Below, piece after piece: positions 16,554 to 25,428 of a stretch of 64,000 bases of DNA. The notes under the pieces were generated by a model that saw only the letters and a list, made by a program, of their open reading frames with translations, had not been told where the DNA came from and made no database searches. This DNA is from a bacterium (GTDB lineage: Bacteria; Hydrothermota; DG-26; JAUXAN01). The translations under genes and the position numbers were made by a program. How positions within the stretch are numbered: position 1 is the first letter of the stretch; each line of letters begins with the position of its first letter. The stretch spans positions 1 to 64,000 of the forward strand of contig JAUXAN010000003.1 of NCBI GenBank assembly GCA_030619885.1, written 5' to 3'.

Positions 16554-16965
16554 ATCTGCGAAGGTCTCTGTAGCGGGTAAGAGCGTTGCAGAAATCAAAA
16601 AGGGAATTTTGCTCCTCGTTGGGGTAAAAAGAGAAGAAAGGGAAGAGGGTATAAGGTATTTAGCTGAAAAATGTGTGAACCTGCGAATTTTTGAAGACGA
16701 ATCTTCGAAGATGAATCTTTCCCTTTCTGAAGTGGATGGAGAGGCACTGGTCGTATCGCAATTTACCCTGTATGGAGATATTAAAAAAGGTAGAAGACCC
16801 AGTTTCGACAAAGCTGCTCCTCCAGTTTATGCTGAACAAGTTTATAATACTTTTGTAAACTACCTTAAAAATAGAGGAATACGGGTAAAAACCGGAGCTT
16901 TTGGCGAAAAGATGCTGGTAGAAATAGAAAATGATGGACCGGTGACTTTCATATTGGAATCTTGA
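16528..16965 (+). CDS. dtd: D-aminoacyl-tRNA deacylase
   Basis: A 145-residue protein beginning with GTG. It has MKIVLQRVKSAKVSVAGKSV, the conserved LVVSQFTLYGDIKKGRRPSF (SQ..L) and the second signature NDGPVTFILES (GP.T). Both motifs form the D-amino-acid-selective active site at the dimer interface. The enzyme removes D-amino acids wrongly attached to tRNA. It overlaps both neighbours (26 bp and 1 bp). Confidence 0.95.
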   Translation: MKIVLQRVKSAKVSVAGKSVAEIKKGILLLVGVKREEREEGIRYLAEKCVNLRIFEDESSKMNLSLSEVDGEALVVSQFTLYGDIKKGRRPSFDKAAPPVYAEQVYNTFVNYLKNRGIRVKTGAFGEKMLVEIENDGPVTFILES

Positions 16966-17855
16966 TGTTAAAGAGTATGACAGGTTACGGCAGGGATGAG
17001 AGAAGATGCGGTTCTCCAGGTTATACTCTAATCTGTGAGATTAGATCCGTCAATGGAAGGTTTCTCAATATATCAACTAAACTGCCTCGCATCCTACAGG
17101 ATGAGGAAGAAGAAGTAAAGAAAATTGTAAGGAATAGAATTTCAAGGGGGAAAATAAATGTTCATCTATTCTGTAATGGAATGGAAAATTTCCCCCCTTC
17201 TTTCACGGTGGATACCGATTTAATCTCACACTACCTCAACTTGTTCAAAGAGTTGAAAACAAAATTCAATTTGAAAGATGAAATGAGTGTGAATTTTCTG
17301 GCTTCTCTGCCAGGTGTATTTAAGGAAGAGGCAAAAGAATTCGATAAAGCTATCGCGTTGAAAGTTATGTCCGATGTAATTAACGCAGCTCTTGGCAAGG
17401 TTATGGAGATGAAGCTAAGCGAAGGAAGATTCTTACTCAATGATATAAAAAACAGAATCAAGAAGATAGAAGGATGCTTGAGAGAGATAGAAGATGCAAA
17501 CGAAAAACAACTTGAGCAAAGGAGGTCCAAACTCCGACAAAAGGTCGAAGGCCTACTTCCCAAAACTTTTCCTATGGATATTGAGGAAAGGCTCGAACTG
17601 GAGATTCTATTTTGGGCAGAGAGGCTCGATATTACAGAAGAGATAGTCAGATTAAAAAGCCATCTCATCCACTTCAATGATACCCTCGAATCTGAAGGTA
17701 TTCTTGGGAGCAAACTAACATACATTACTCAGGAGATATCGAGGGAAACGAATACTATCGCATCTAAATCGATGGATGCGAGTATATCGAGAAATGTTAT
17801 CTTAATAAAGGAAGAGTGTGAAAGAATACGGGAACAGTTGCAAAATGTTGAATAA
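16965..17855 (+). CDS. yicC: YicC family endoribonuclease-like protein
   Basis: About 296 residues starting MLKSMTGYGRDERR, with SVNGRFLNISTKLPR in the N-terminal domain and a C-terminal DUF1732-type end (GSKLTYITQEISRETNTIASKSMDASISRNVI.IKEECERIREQLQNVE). YicC proteins are now regarded as RNases involved in small-RNA turnover in E. coli; the role here is by homology. The ATG at 16965 overlaps the dtd stop. It is directly followed by gmk and rpoZ, a very common bacterial gene order. Confidence 0.93.
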   Translation: MLKSMTGYGRDERRCGSPGYTLICEIRSVNGRFLNISTKLPRILQDEEEEVKKIVRNRISRGKINVHLFCNGMENFPPSFTVDTDLISHYLNLFKELKTKFNLKDEMSVNFLASLPGVFKEEAKEFDKAIALKVMSDVINAALGKVMEMKLSEGRFLLNDIKNRIKKIEGCLREIEDANEKQLEQRRSKLRQKVEGLLPKTFPMDIEERLELEILFWAERLDITEEIVRLKSHLIHFNDTLESEGILGSKLTYITQEISRETNTIASKSMDASISRNVILIKEECERIREQLQNVE

Positions 17856-18477
17856 AAACAGAAGAATAACCTTTCCGGTTATCGTCTCCGCACCATCTGG
17901 AACTGGGAAAACGAGTATCTGCCGCTTTTGCGCAAAAAAGTTGAAAGGACTGAAATATTCTGTCTCGGTTACTACCAGACCGAAGAGGAAGGGCGAAGTT
18001 AATCGTAGAGACTATTATTTTGTAACCGAAGACGAGTTCAAACTCTGGATAGAACAGAAGAAATTCATCGAATGGACATCCTTTCACGGTTTCTATTATG
18101 GAACTCTAAAAGAGAAATTCGAGAGTATGCTTGAAAACGGATATGATGTAGTTGCAGATTTAGATATCAACGGTGGGAAGAATATGATGAAGAGATATCC
18201 AGAAGGGGTATTTATCTATCTTCTACCCCCTTCTATGGGAGAGTTAAAAAGGCGCCTTTTAAAGCGAGGTACCGATCCGCTCTCCGTCATCTCCCAGCGA
18301 TTATCAAAAGTTTTTGAAGAAGTTAGATACGCCAAAGGATATACTTATATTGTAGTGAACAAAACTTTTCAGACAACGGTAGAAAGCATCATATTAATAA
18401 TTGAAGCGGAAAGATTGAAAACCTCTCGCTTTGAGACCTATTTAAACCATTTAAAGGAAGAAGAATGGAGAGAGTGA
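17845..18477 (+). CDS. gmk: Guanylate kinase
   Basis: About 210 residues. The P-loop is FPVIVSAPSGTGKTSICR, followed by the GMP-binding YSVSVTTRPKRKGEVNRRDYYFV, FIEWTSFHGFYYGT and DLDINGGKNM. The enzyme makes GDP from GMP and ATP. The track starts at GTG 17818; I prefer the ATG at 17845, which overlaps the yicC stop by 11 bp and gives a normal N-terminus. The DVDxQGA motif of most family members appears as DLDINGG. Confidence 0.95.
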   Translation: MLNKNRRITFPVIVSAPSGTGKTSICRFCAKKLKGLKYSVSVTTRPKRKGEVNRRDYYFVTEDEFKLWIEQKKFIEWTSFHGFYYGTLKEKFESMLENGYDVVADLDINGGKNMMKRYPEGVFIYLLPPSMGELKRRLLKRGTDPLSVISQRLSKVFEEVRYAKGYTYIVVNKTFQTTVESIILIIEAERLKTSRFETYLNHLKEEEWRE

Positions 18478-18656
18478 GTGTCGAAGATATTTTAAAAGTA
18501 GTAGATAATAAATACGAAGCAATCATAATAGCAGCCAAAGAGGCGAGAAGATTGAGCAAATTAGAAAAGGAAACTGAAGAAAAGGGTGAGCACAAACCCC
18601 CTATAGTTGCCCTCGAGAATTTAGTAAAAGGTAAGATAAAAATCAAAAAAAAATGA
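18465..18656 (+). CDS. rpoZ: RNA polymerase omega subunit
   Basis: A 63-residue protein: MERVSVEDILKVVDNKYEAIIIAAKEARRL, followed by KPPIVALENLVKGKIKIK. The DNKYE..IIAAKRAR pattern and position after gmk identify omega, which stabilises the beta' subunit. It overlaps gmk by 13 bp. Confidence 0.92.
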   Translation: MERVSVEDILKVVDNKYEAIIIAAKEARRLSKLEKETEEKGEHKPPIVALENLVKGKIKIKKK

Positions 18657-18694
18657 TATTCACTCAGGATGAACTCCGCAATCTCTTCAAGAGT

Positions 18695-19738
18695 TCAAAA
18701 GGTTTTGTCAATTTCGCTAAACAGGGCATCAACAATCTGTTCTTCTTTTACCTTTTTGATTGGTTTGCCTTTTTTAAATAAAAGCCCTACTCTCTTTCCA
18801 CCCGCTATACCAATGTCTGCTTCTTTTGCTTCACCAGGACCATTCACAACGCATCCCATAATTGCAATCTTAATGGGTAGTCTATAGTTATCTATCCTCT
18901 TTTCTACTCGTTTGACAATCTTTGTTAGGTCTATTTCACATCTTCCACAGGTAGGGCAGGAGATAATGGTAGGAGCATTATTTCTCAAGCCCAGTGATTT
19001 GAGGAGTTCTGTTCCAACCATCACTTCCTCCTCCATGCTACCAGTTAGAGACACCCTTATCGTATCACCTATACCATCTGCAAGCAGACTTCCTATCCCG
19101 ACACTCGATCTGATACTTCCATAAAATGGCGTGCCTGCTTCTGTTATTCCTATGTGCAAGGGGGAATCTACTAATTTTGAAATCTTCCTATATGCTTCTA
19201 TCGTTGTTAAAACATCCGATGCTTTCAAAGAGAGCACGATATTTTGAAATTTTTTGCTCTCGAAAAAATCAACGAAGGAAAGCACACTCGAAACGAGCGA
19301 CTTCGCATCTGACCTTTTGTATCTTTTCTCCAATGACCCTGCATTCACTCCAATCCTTATTGGTATGTTATATGAAGAAGCGCATTGTATAACTTCGTTC
19401 ACCTTCCATTTTGCTCCAATGTTACCTGGATTAATTCTCAGTTTGTCTGCGCCGTTTTTTGCTGCTAAAATTGCGAGTTTGTAATTGAAATGGATGTCTG
19501 CAACCAATGGTATCGAAATTGTCTTTTTGAGTTCTTTTATCGCTTCTGCTGCCCTTTTATTCGGTACTGCAACCCTTATTATATCACATCCAACCCTTGC
19601 AACTTTTCTTATATCCTTAATTACAGATTTGATGGCTTCTGTATTCCTTTTGACCATTGACTGGACGGTAATTGGAGAATTTCCGCCTATATAAATATCT
19701 CCGCATTGAATTTTTTTCGTTGGTCTCCTCGTAATCAC
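18695..19738 (-). CDS. ispG: 4-hydroxy-3-methylbut-2-enyl diphosphate synthase
   Basis: A 347-residue protein of the single-barrel bacterial type. It begins with TRRPTKKIQCGDIYIGGNSPITVQSM-type sequence and has DIHFNYKLA, KLRINPGNIG, ITEAGTPFYGSIRSSVGIGSLL and the 4Fe-4S cysteines in SCPTCGRCEIDL plus a third in IMGCVVNGPGEAKEADIGI. It performs the penultimate step of the MEP isoprenoid pathway. The start overlaps the murA stop by 4 bp. The 3' end faces rpoZ. Confidence 0.96.
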   Translation of the reverse strand: MITRRPTKKIQCGDIYIGGNSPITVQSMVKRNTEAIKSVIKDIRKVARVGCDIIRVAVPNKRAAEAIKELKKTISIPLVADIHFNYKLAILAAKNGADKLRINPGNIGAKWKVNEVIQCASSYNIPIRIGVNAGSLEKRYKRSDAKSLVSSVLSFVDFFESKKFQNIVLSLKASDVLTTIEAYRKISKLVDSPLHIGITEAGTPFYGSIRSSVGIGSLLADGIGDTIRVSLTGSMEEEVMVGTELLKSLGLRNNAPTIISCPTCGRCEIDLTKIVKRVEKRIDNYRLPIKIAIMGCVVNGPGEAKEADIGIAGGKRVGLLFKKGKPIKKVKEEQIVDALFSEIDKTF

Positions 19739-20997
19739 TCTGCTACCCTTTCTATCTTTGCCCCTAAATTTCCGAGTTTCTTTTCCAGTGATTCATATCC
19801 CCTGTCGAGGTGGTAAATTCGTGATACAGAGGTTTCTCCGTTTGCAATCAACCCTGCGATGACTAAAGCAGCAGAGGCACGAAGGTCGGATGCCATAACA
19901 GGTGCTCCCTCGAGTCTTTTTTTCCCCTTGATTATAGCGCTATTTCCTTCTATACTTATATCAGCACCGAGTCTTATAAGTTCGGGCACCTGCATAAATC
20001 TATTTTCGAAGATGGTTTCTGTTACAATACTGATTCCTTTAACTTTCGTCAGCATCGCCATCGCCTGTGCCTGGAGGTCTGTTGGAAAACCAGGATACGG
20101 GGCGACAGATATATTTATGGGTGTTTTGGCTCTACCACTGCTTACCCGTATTCCACCAGGTATCCTTTTTATCTTCACTCCAGCTTCCTTTAATTTATCA
20201 AGCACCGATTGAAGATGTTCAACCCTGCCACCTTTGATTTTAACATCTCCATTTGTGGCAGCAGCAGCAAAGGCGAATGTTCCTGCTTCAATTCTATCAG
20301 GAATGATTCTGTAAGAACATCCTTTCAGTCGTTTCACCCCCTTTATCTTTATAAGTGGAGACCCTGCGTCGTCAATCTTGGCACCCATACACTTCAAAAA
20401 ATTTGCACAATCTACAACCTCTGGTTCACATGCTGCCCCCTCAATCACGGTTGTGTCAGAAGAGAGTGTTGCCGCAGACATCACATTTATGGTGGCGCCA
20501 ACACTCGAACCTTTTGGACCTGCCAGATAGATATGTTTTCCACGAAGTTTCTGACAGGACGCCTCTATATATCCATGAACTATATCAATATTACACCCGA
20601 GTTCTTGCAACCCTTTAAGATGTAAATCGACAGGTCTTGTACCAATCGCACACCCCCCAGGGAGAGAGACCCTTGCTTTTTTAAACTTTGCTATCAAAGG
20701 TCCAAGAACATAATAAGATGCTCTCATCTTCTTTACGAATTCATAAGGTGCCTCAAAATGGGGTCTTTTGGGCGGCGATATTTCTACTCTGTCTTTTTCA
20801 AAACTAATCTTTGCTCCAAGAAACTCCAAAATTCTTGCCATGGTTTTTACATCTGTAACATCAGGAACACCCTGTATGATGCATTTCCCATCTGTCAATA
20901 GTGAAGCCGCCATAATGGGTAGGGAAGCATTCTTTGCACCGCTTAATTGAACCTCTCCTTCAAGTGGCACACCCCCCTTTATGACGAATTTGTCCAT
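19735..20997 (-). CDS. murA: UDP-N-acetylglucosamine 1-carboxyvinyltransferase
   Basis: A 420-residue enolpyruvyl transferase. K22 and N23 are in LSGAKNASLPIMAASLLTDG, and the catalytic cysteine is in LPGGCAIGTRPVDLHLKGL (C116). The C-terminal part has YPGFPTDLQAQAMAM and the usual DLRASAALVIAGL. It commits UDP-GlcNAc to peptidoglycan synthesis. Because the Cys is present rather than Asp, fosfomycin sensitivity would be expected from family knowledge. It leads an operon with ispG. Confidence 0.97.
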   Translation of the reverse strand: MDKFVIKGGVPLEGEVQLSGAKNASLPIMAASLLTDGKCIIQGVPDVTDVKTMARILEFLGAKISFEKDRVEISPPKRPHFEAPYEFVKKMRASYYVLGPLIAKFKKARVSLPGGCAIGTRPVDLHLKGLQELGCNIDIVHGYIEASCQKLRGKHIYLAGPKGSSVGATINVMSAATLSSDTTVIEGAACEPEVVDCANFLKCMGAKIDDAGSPLIKIKGVKRLKGCSYRIIPDRIEAGTFAFAAAATNGDVKIKGGRVEHLQSVLDKLKEAGVKIKRIPGGIRVSSGRAKTPINISVAPYPGFPTDLQAQAMAMLTKVKGISIVTETIFENRFMQVPELIRLGADISIEGNSAIIKGKKRLEGAPVMASDLRASAALVIAGLIANGETSVSRIYHLDRGYESLEKKLGNLGAKIERVAE

Positions 20998-21006
20998 CTA
21001 TCAAAA

Positions 21007-21034
21007 ATCTTACAAGCATTCTATCAGAAGTCAA
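21007..21034 (-). promoter_or_regulatory. Promoter of murA-ispG, nearly leaderless
   Basis: Minus strand TTGACT, 16-nt spacer, TAAGAT, with the murA ATG only 9 nt after the -10 box. Confidence 0.6.
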
Positions 21035-21152
21035 GAAAAAACATTGGGGTCAATCCTTGGAATTTTAAATCTTGAAATTATAAGATTGCCACACTCCCTA
21101 TCTCTGTGGGTCATATGACTCGCCATGACAAAAGGGAATTCTCTCTTTTTCC

Positions 21153-21180
21153 TTGACATAGTGGTTTCGCTTTTTAAAAT
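21153..21180 (+). promoter_or_regulatory. Promoter of hisS, apparently leaderless
   Basis: TTGACA, 16-nt spacer, TAAAAT, with the hisS ATG at 21189, 8 nt after the -10 box. There is no Shine-Dalgarno site. Confidence 0.6.
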
Positions 21181-21188
21181 ATTTGAGA

Positions 21189-22433
21189 ATGAGATATAAG
21201 CTTGTAAAAGGAACAAAGGATATTTTTCTCAACGATATAAATAAATGGCAGTATATAGAATCTACTTCAAAGAAAATTCTTGAAGATTTTGGCTACAGCG
21301 AGATAAGAACCCCTATCTTCGAGTCGACAGACCTCTTTTCAAGGTCAATTGGTGTCTCAACAGATATTGTAGAGAAAGAGATGTATTCTTTTAAGGATAA
21401 AAAGGGGAGGGATTTGACTTTGAGACCTGAAGGGACAGCTTCCATCGTCAGAGCGTATGTTGAGCACAGTTTGGTTCCACCTGTGAAATTTTACCATATT
21501 GGAACTATGTATCGCTATGAGAAACCACAGAGCGGAAGATACAGGGAGTTTTATCAGATAGGTATTGAGGCCATAGGTTCAATCTCGCCATTCATCGACT
21601 GTGAAGTGATAGATTTAGCACTATTTCTATTGAGTAAACTCGGGCTTACAAATCTTAAAATAAGGCTAAATTCTATAGGTTGCAGAAAATGCAGAGAGGT
21701 CTATAAAAAAATTCTGCTCGAATATTTAAAAAAGAAAGAGTTATGCAAAGATTGTATTCGTCGAATGAATTTGAATCCATTCAGGGTATTGGATTGTAAA
21801 AACGAGCAATGTATTCGGGTGACATCCACTCCGCCGTCAATTCTTAATAGTCTCTGCGAAGACTGCAAAAAACATTTTGCAGAGGTAAAAGAAATTTTAG
21901 CAGAGTATAAAATATCCTATTTTGAAGACCCCAGACTTTTTAGAGGGCTCGATTATTACACCAAGACGACATTTGAGATAGTTACAGATGAACTTGGTGC
22001 AAAAAATTCTGTTCTGGGTGGTGGAAGATATGACTATCTCGTTGAGGAGTTGGGTGGGGACTCCACACCTGCAATAGGTTGGGCATTTGGTGTTGATAGA
22101 TTGGTCTTGGCACTCGAGTCAGCAAAATTTAGATTTCCTGACGAGAGTAAAAAATTGATATTCATTGCATGGACGACTGAAACTGCAAAGAAACAGGCAT
22201 TCAAAATCGCAAGGCGGTTGAGAACGGAGGAGTTTCGATGTGAAATGAATTATGAGAAGAGTTTAAAAGCACAGTTAAAACTGGCTGATAGATTGGAGGC
22301 AAAACTTACCGTAATCGTTGGAACTCATGAATTAAAAGAAGGGAAGGTCATTTTAAGAAATATGGAAGACGGCTCCCAGAGGAAAATAGATATCGAAAAG
22401 ATAGAATTGGAGTTGAAGCAAATAATGTGTTAA
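21189..22433 (+). CDS. hisS: Histidyl-tRNA synthetase
   Basis: About 414 residues of class II synthetase. Motif 1 is around YSEIRTPIFESTDLF, motif 2 is FYHIGTMYRYEKPQSGRYREFYQIG, the histidine-binding loop is RGLDYYTKTTFEI, and motif 3 is PAIGWAFGVDRLVLAL. The C-terminal anticodon-binding domain is the HGTP type. A cysteine-rich insert (CRKCREVYKK...CKDCIRRM..NPFRVLDCKNEQC) is the usual insertion-domain zinc-like region of long HisS. The track begins at TTG 21183; the ATG at 21189 fits the promoter spacing better. Confidence 0.96.
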   Translation: MRYKLVKGTKDIFLNDINKWQYIESTSKKILEDFGYSEIRTPIFESTDLFSRSIGVSTDIVEKEMYSFKDKKGRDLTLRPEGTASIVRAYVEHSLVPPVKFYHIGTMYRYEKPQSGRYREFYQIGIEAIGSISPFIDCEVIDLALFLLSKLGLTNLKIRLNSIGCRKCREVYKKILLEYLKKKELCKDCIRRMNLNPFRVLDCKNEQCIRVTSTPPSILNSLCEDCKKHFAEVKEILAEYKISYFEDPRLFRGLDYYTKTTFEIVTDELGAKNSVLGGGRYDYLVEELGGDSTPAIGWAFGVDRLVLALESAKFRFPDESKKLIFIAWTTETAKKQAFKIARRLRTEEFRCEMNYEKSLKAQLKLADRLEAKLTVIVGTHELKEGKVILRNMEDGSQRKIDIEKIELELKQIMC

Positions 22434-22631
22434 TAAACCACAAGATTAACACAGATAAGTGAATACCAGTCCACAGGATCCGTATGGAATGGAGAAGTCA
22501 GATTATCAAAAATCAGAAGAACATATATCTGGTGCTCTGATGTCTGAAACCTTATTCTGATACTCTGATGTTCTGATACTCTATTCTTCAATATCTGTGA
22601 AAATCTGCGATAAATTTTATAAAGAAAAAGA
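22434..22631. repeat. Intergenic repeat-rich stretch after hisS
   Basis: No gene is visible here. The stretch contains TCCACAGGATCCGTATGGA (22470-22488, the dispersed palindrome family) and a low-complexity tract in which CTCTGAT/TCTGATA units recur (about 22535-22582). It also has the common phrase ATCTGTGAAAATCTGCGATA. Confidence 0.5.
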
Positions 22632-22659
22632 TTGACTTTTGAAACTAAATTATTATATT
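22632..22659 (+). promoter_or_regulatory. Promoter of the accessory island
   Basis: TTGACT, 16-nt spacer, TATATT, placed just before the first short ORF (22671) and about 240 bp before the GHKL ATPase. No other credible promoter is seen until the lpxD promoter at 30526, so this one may drive the whole island. Confidence 0.5.
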
Positions 22660-22779
22660 TATCCTAAATAATGCGTAAAGAGAAATTCCAAATACTACTA
22701 AATCACATTTGTAATATTATTTTGGGAAATATCCAAAGGCAAAATATAGTATGAAATATCCTACAATCAGAGACATGGC

Positions 22780-22908
22780 ATGAGTAAAAAAACGAGAAAA
22801 CGGCTAATGAAAAAAGGTCTCGAAACCCTAATGGACTCCGAACTTTTGGCAATTCTTTTGGATTCAGAATATAAAGAGAAAAAACAAGCAAGGAGAGAAA
22901 CATGGTAG
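22780..22908 (+). CDS. 42-aa ORF resembling the RadC N-terminal segment
   Basis: MSKKTRKRLMKKGLETLMDSELLAILLDSEYKEK resembles the N-terminal helix-hairpin-helix segment of RadC (RERLL..G.E.LSDAELLAILL). The frame just upstream ends in KYPTIRDMA, which resembles the RadC TIKDMP start, so a single-base shift would join the two (22751-22908). The JAB/MPN protease-like domain of RadC is absent. It overlaps the GHKL gene by 7 bp. It may be a frameshifted RadC remnant or a real small protein. It is too short for the ORF track. Confidence 0.45.
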   Translation: MSKKTRKRLMKKGLETLMDSELLAILLDSEYKEKKQARRETW

Positions 22909-24479
22909 TTAAAAAACTGTCAGTTAGAGAAGAAGAATTCAAGAAGTTTAACATCACTGAAGAGCAATTTGGTCCGGTGATGCTTAGCAGATTGGGTAAG
23001 GGTCTATATAAAAATTCTTTACATTGTGTTCGTGAATACATTCAAAATGCTGTGGATGGAATTAACAAGTTCAATAGGGAATTTCCCGATGATCCAACAG
23101 ACAAGATCATTAGAATTCAGGCTGAGGGTGATACTATAATTTTTCATGATAATGGAATAGGTATGAATAAAGAAGATATTCTTACAGCCATAAGCTTTGG
23201 AGTTTCTCTAAAAGAAAGAATATACGACGCTGGTTTTTTGGGAATCGGTATTTTTTCTGGCGCTGCGATTGCTGATAGGTTACGAATATATACTACCAAG
23301 AAGGATGAGGTGAAGGCATTGGTGTTTGAAATTGACTTCAAATACATTGACAAAAATTATAAAGAGTACACAAGTGGTCTGAAATTATTGAGGGATGCAA
23401 CTCAATTTCAAGAAGTGGATGAAGACGAAAACAAACACTATTGCGAAGCCACTCTTTATGTAAATAAAGAATATCGATCTTTGCTTAAAAATGATGCAGA
23501 GATTAGACGATATATTTCGAATGTTTGTCCAGTAGATTTTCCAGATGAGTTTGAATACAAACCAATTATTACCGATTTTTATAAAAAATATGAAATAGAA
23601 GATCAAATTTTTGACATTCGATTAAATAAGATTCCCGTTTATCGACCATTTCCAACGAAAGTTAAAGAACCTGAATTTAAAGAGGTAATACACAAAGGTA
23701 AGCGATTGGCTGTATATTGGTACTGTGAAAATAAAAAGAAAGGTGTCATTGAAGGAAAAGAGAAAAAGAACGAAGATGATATAAGATACATAACTTATAG
23801 GTGGCGCAATTTCTTGATAGATGATCCTGACAGGCGAGATTATGCTGCTAGAGAGTTATTTAGAGGAAGACCTGAATTGATGAAAAATTATTTTGGAGAC
23901 ATTCATATATTGGACTTGGAGGATATTGAACCTGATTTGGAGAGAACAGGAGTTAGGCACACAGACACATATAAGCAATTTAAAGGTAGTATTAGAGATA
24001 GAAAAAATCCTAACAATATATTACTACTCTATGACCAAGCACACGATGTATCTAAACAAAAAACGTTGATGAAGGAAGTTGAAAAAGTCGAAGAAATTTG
24101 TAATAAAATCAATGAAAGAAAGCTTCCAACTAAGACGGAAGAACTTTATAAGAAAAAATTTGAAATCGAGGAACAGAAAAAGAATATAATGAAAAGGAAA
24201 AGGGAGAGCAGGGGCAGGGCTTATGATAAACTTTCAACTCCCGAAAAACAAAAGGTAGAAAAAAGCATAAAGAAATTAGAGAAGAAAGAGAAGAAAATAG
24301 AAAAGCATATTGTTGAATCACAGAAGGATAGGACCAAACCCAAGGAACCCCGTTTTGATTCCAAGATTGAGATAAAAATTGAACAGGTATTAAGGATTCT
24401 TAAAAGACATCTTAAGAATCATGCAACTCTTTATAATGCTATTATTAAAGATTTAGAAGCGTTGGTCAAAGGCAAGTAA
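22902..24479 (+). CDS. GHKL (Hsp90-like) ATPase
   Basis: A 525-residue protein with an N-terminal Bergerat fold: N-box VREYIQNAVDG (E45, N49), G1 box FHDNGIGMNKEDIL (residues 81-94) and G2 lid GFLGIGIFSGAA (111-122). The order and the GIGIFS lid resemble the HtpG/Hsp90 and MORC groups more than histidine kinases. Residues about 125-370 match no family I can name. The C-terminal third is highly charged and predicted coiled coil (KKFEIEEQKKNIMKRKRESR, KSIKKLEKKEKKIEKH), suggesting oligomerisation or nucleic-acid contact. There is no membrane segment. Its stop is 1 bp before the next gene. GHKL ATPases recur in prokaryotic defence systems; a role here is inferred from neighbours only. Confidence 0.85.
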   Translation: MVVKKLSVREEEFKKFNITEEQFGPVMLSRLGKGLYKNSLHCVREYIQNAVDGINKFNREFPDDPTDKIIRIQAEGDTIIFHDNGIGMNKEDILTAISFGVSLKERIYDAGFLGIGIFSGAAIADRLRIYTTKKDEVKALVFEIDFKYIDKNYKEYTSGLKLLRDATQFQEVDEDENKHYCEATLYVNKEYRSLLKNDAEIRRYISNVCPVDFPDEFEYKPIITDFYKKYEIEDQIFDIRLNKIPVYRPFPTKVKEPEFKEVIHKGKRLAVYWYCENKKKGVIEGKEKKNEDDIRYITYRWRNFLIDDPDRRDYAARELFRGRPELMKNYFGDIHILDLEDIEPDLERTGVRHTDTYKQFKGSIRDRKNPNNILLLYDQAHDVSKQKTLMKEVEKVEEICNKINERKLPTKTEELYKKKFEIEEQKKNIMKRKRESRGRAYDKLSTPEKQKVEKSIKKLEKKEKKIEKHIVESQKDRTKPKEPRFDSKIEIKIEQVLRILKRHLKNHATLYNAIIKDLEALVKGK

Positions 24480-24480
24480 G

Positions 24481-25428
24481 ATGATAGATGTTTTTACTGG
24501 AGGTCCAGTTAAGGATAAAATAAGAAAGGAGTTGGATGCTCCACTTATAAAAGAGGTTAGTAAAGACGGAAAAGAAAAGTTGTCATATTTTGGCCTATCT
24601 GGTCCATTGCTCTATGATATTATCGAATGGCAAGACTACTTGAAAGACTTTACAGTAGTTGAGGAAAGTTATACTGGAAGAAAAGAAAGGAGTATGGAAA
24701 GAAACCGCCAAGAGTTACTTCTAAAGAATTCTTTTATTACACAATTACGAGATGGTAGAGGAGTAATCAATGATTTTCTTGCAGTAATATACGGAGACAT
24801 TGATAGAGATATCATTCTAAAAGGCAAAGGAGATTTTGGTAAGGAATTACCAAGACAACAGTTTGGGCTTATATATCTAGACTACTATGGCGGTATCTTC
24901 AAAGCCAAACACAGAGAAGATGCAATCAAGAAACTTATTTCCAATCAGAAAGAAATTTCTGAAAAGGATTATGATTACGTTTTGCTCATTACAGTGGAAA
25001 ATTTGGATAAAGGAGAGGCAGAAAAAAGGAAATTAGCGAATGAAATATTGGATAATTTAAAAAATGCTCGAGTAGAAAATGGGTCTATAGAGAACTTTAA
25101 TAAGTTTTTACAGGGTTGTAGATATGGGTTATTGCAGAAAATATATGTTCCTATCCAGATATATTTGTATACAAAGTTTTGTGGAGATGGAATAAAATTT
25201 TATGAACCTGTTATTTATCAAGAGAATAAAATCGAGATCAAGAAAAGTGCCGAAATGCTTCATTTTAGATCTATTATTTCAATTCAGAAAGGAAAAAGGA
25301 CAACCACGCCTTTAATCAAAGATATAGTAGGTATTTGTAATTTGAAGCTTCTGACTGTAGAAAATGGTAAAATTGTTCCATACAAAGAGCAATTTCCTGA
25401 ATTATACCTAAATAAGAAAGCACAATGA
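24481..25428 (+). CDS. Unrecognised 315-aa protein of the accessory island
   Basis: I do not recognise a named family. Visible features are an N-terminal stretch with FGLSGPLLYDIIEWQDYL, then GVINDFLAVIYGDIDRDI, FGLIYLDYYGGIFKAKHRED and YDYVLLITVENLDKGEAEKR. The alternation (acidic strand end IYGDID, then LIYLDYYGG, then YVLLIT) resembles strands 3-5 of a class I methyltransferase-like Rossmann fold, comparable with FIDPFGYS in the TcmP protein of the same operon. No clear SAM-binding glycine motif is present, so any enzyme activity is doubtful. It has no signal peptide or membrane helix. It is sandwiched between the GHKL ATPase (1-bp gap) and a radical SAM gene (4-bp ATGA overlap), so it is surely co-translated with them. 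Confidence 0.75.
   Translation: MIDVFTGGPVKDKIRKELDAPLIKEVSKDGKEKLSYFGLSGPLLYDIIEWQDYLKDFTVVEESYTGRKERSMERNRQELLLKNSFITQLRDGRGVINDFLAVIYGDIDRDIILKGKGDFGKELPRQQFGLIYLDYYGGIFKAKHREDAIKKLISNQKEISEKDYDYVLLITVENLDKGEAEKRKLANEILDNLKNARVENGSIENFNKFLQGCRYGLLQKIYVPIQIYLYTKFCGDGIKFYEPVIYQENKIEIKKSAEMLHFRSIISIQKGKRTTTPLIKDIVGICNLKLLTVENGKIVPYKEQFPELYLNKKAQ

Noticed and set aside
22434-22631. Possible CRISPR-like array because of the repeated CTCTGAT units after hisS
   Set aside because: The units are short, irregular and adjacent, with no spacers of even length; no cas genes lie in the window.
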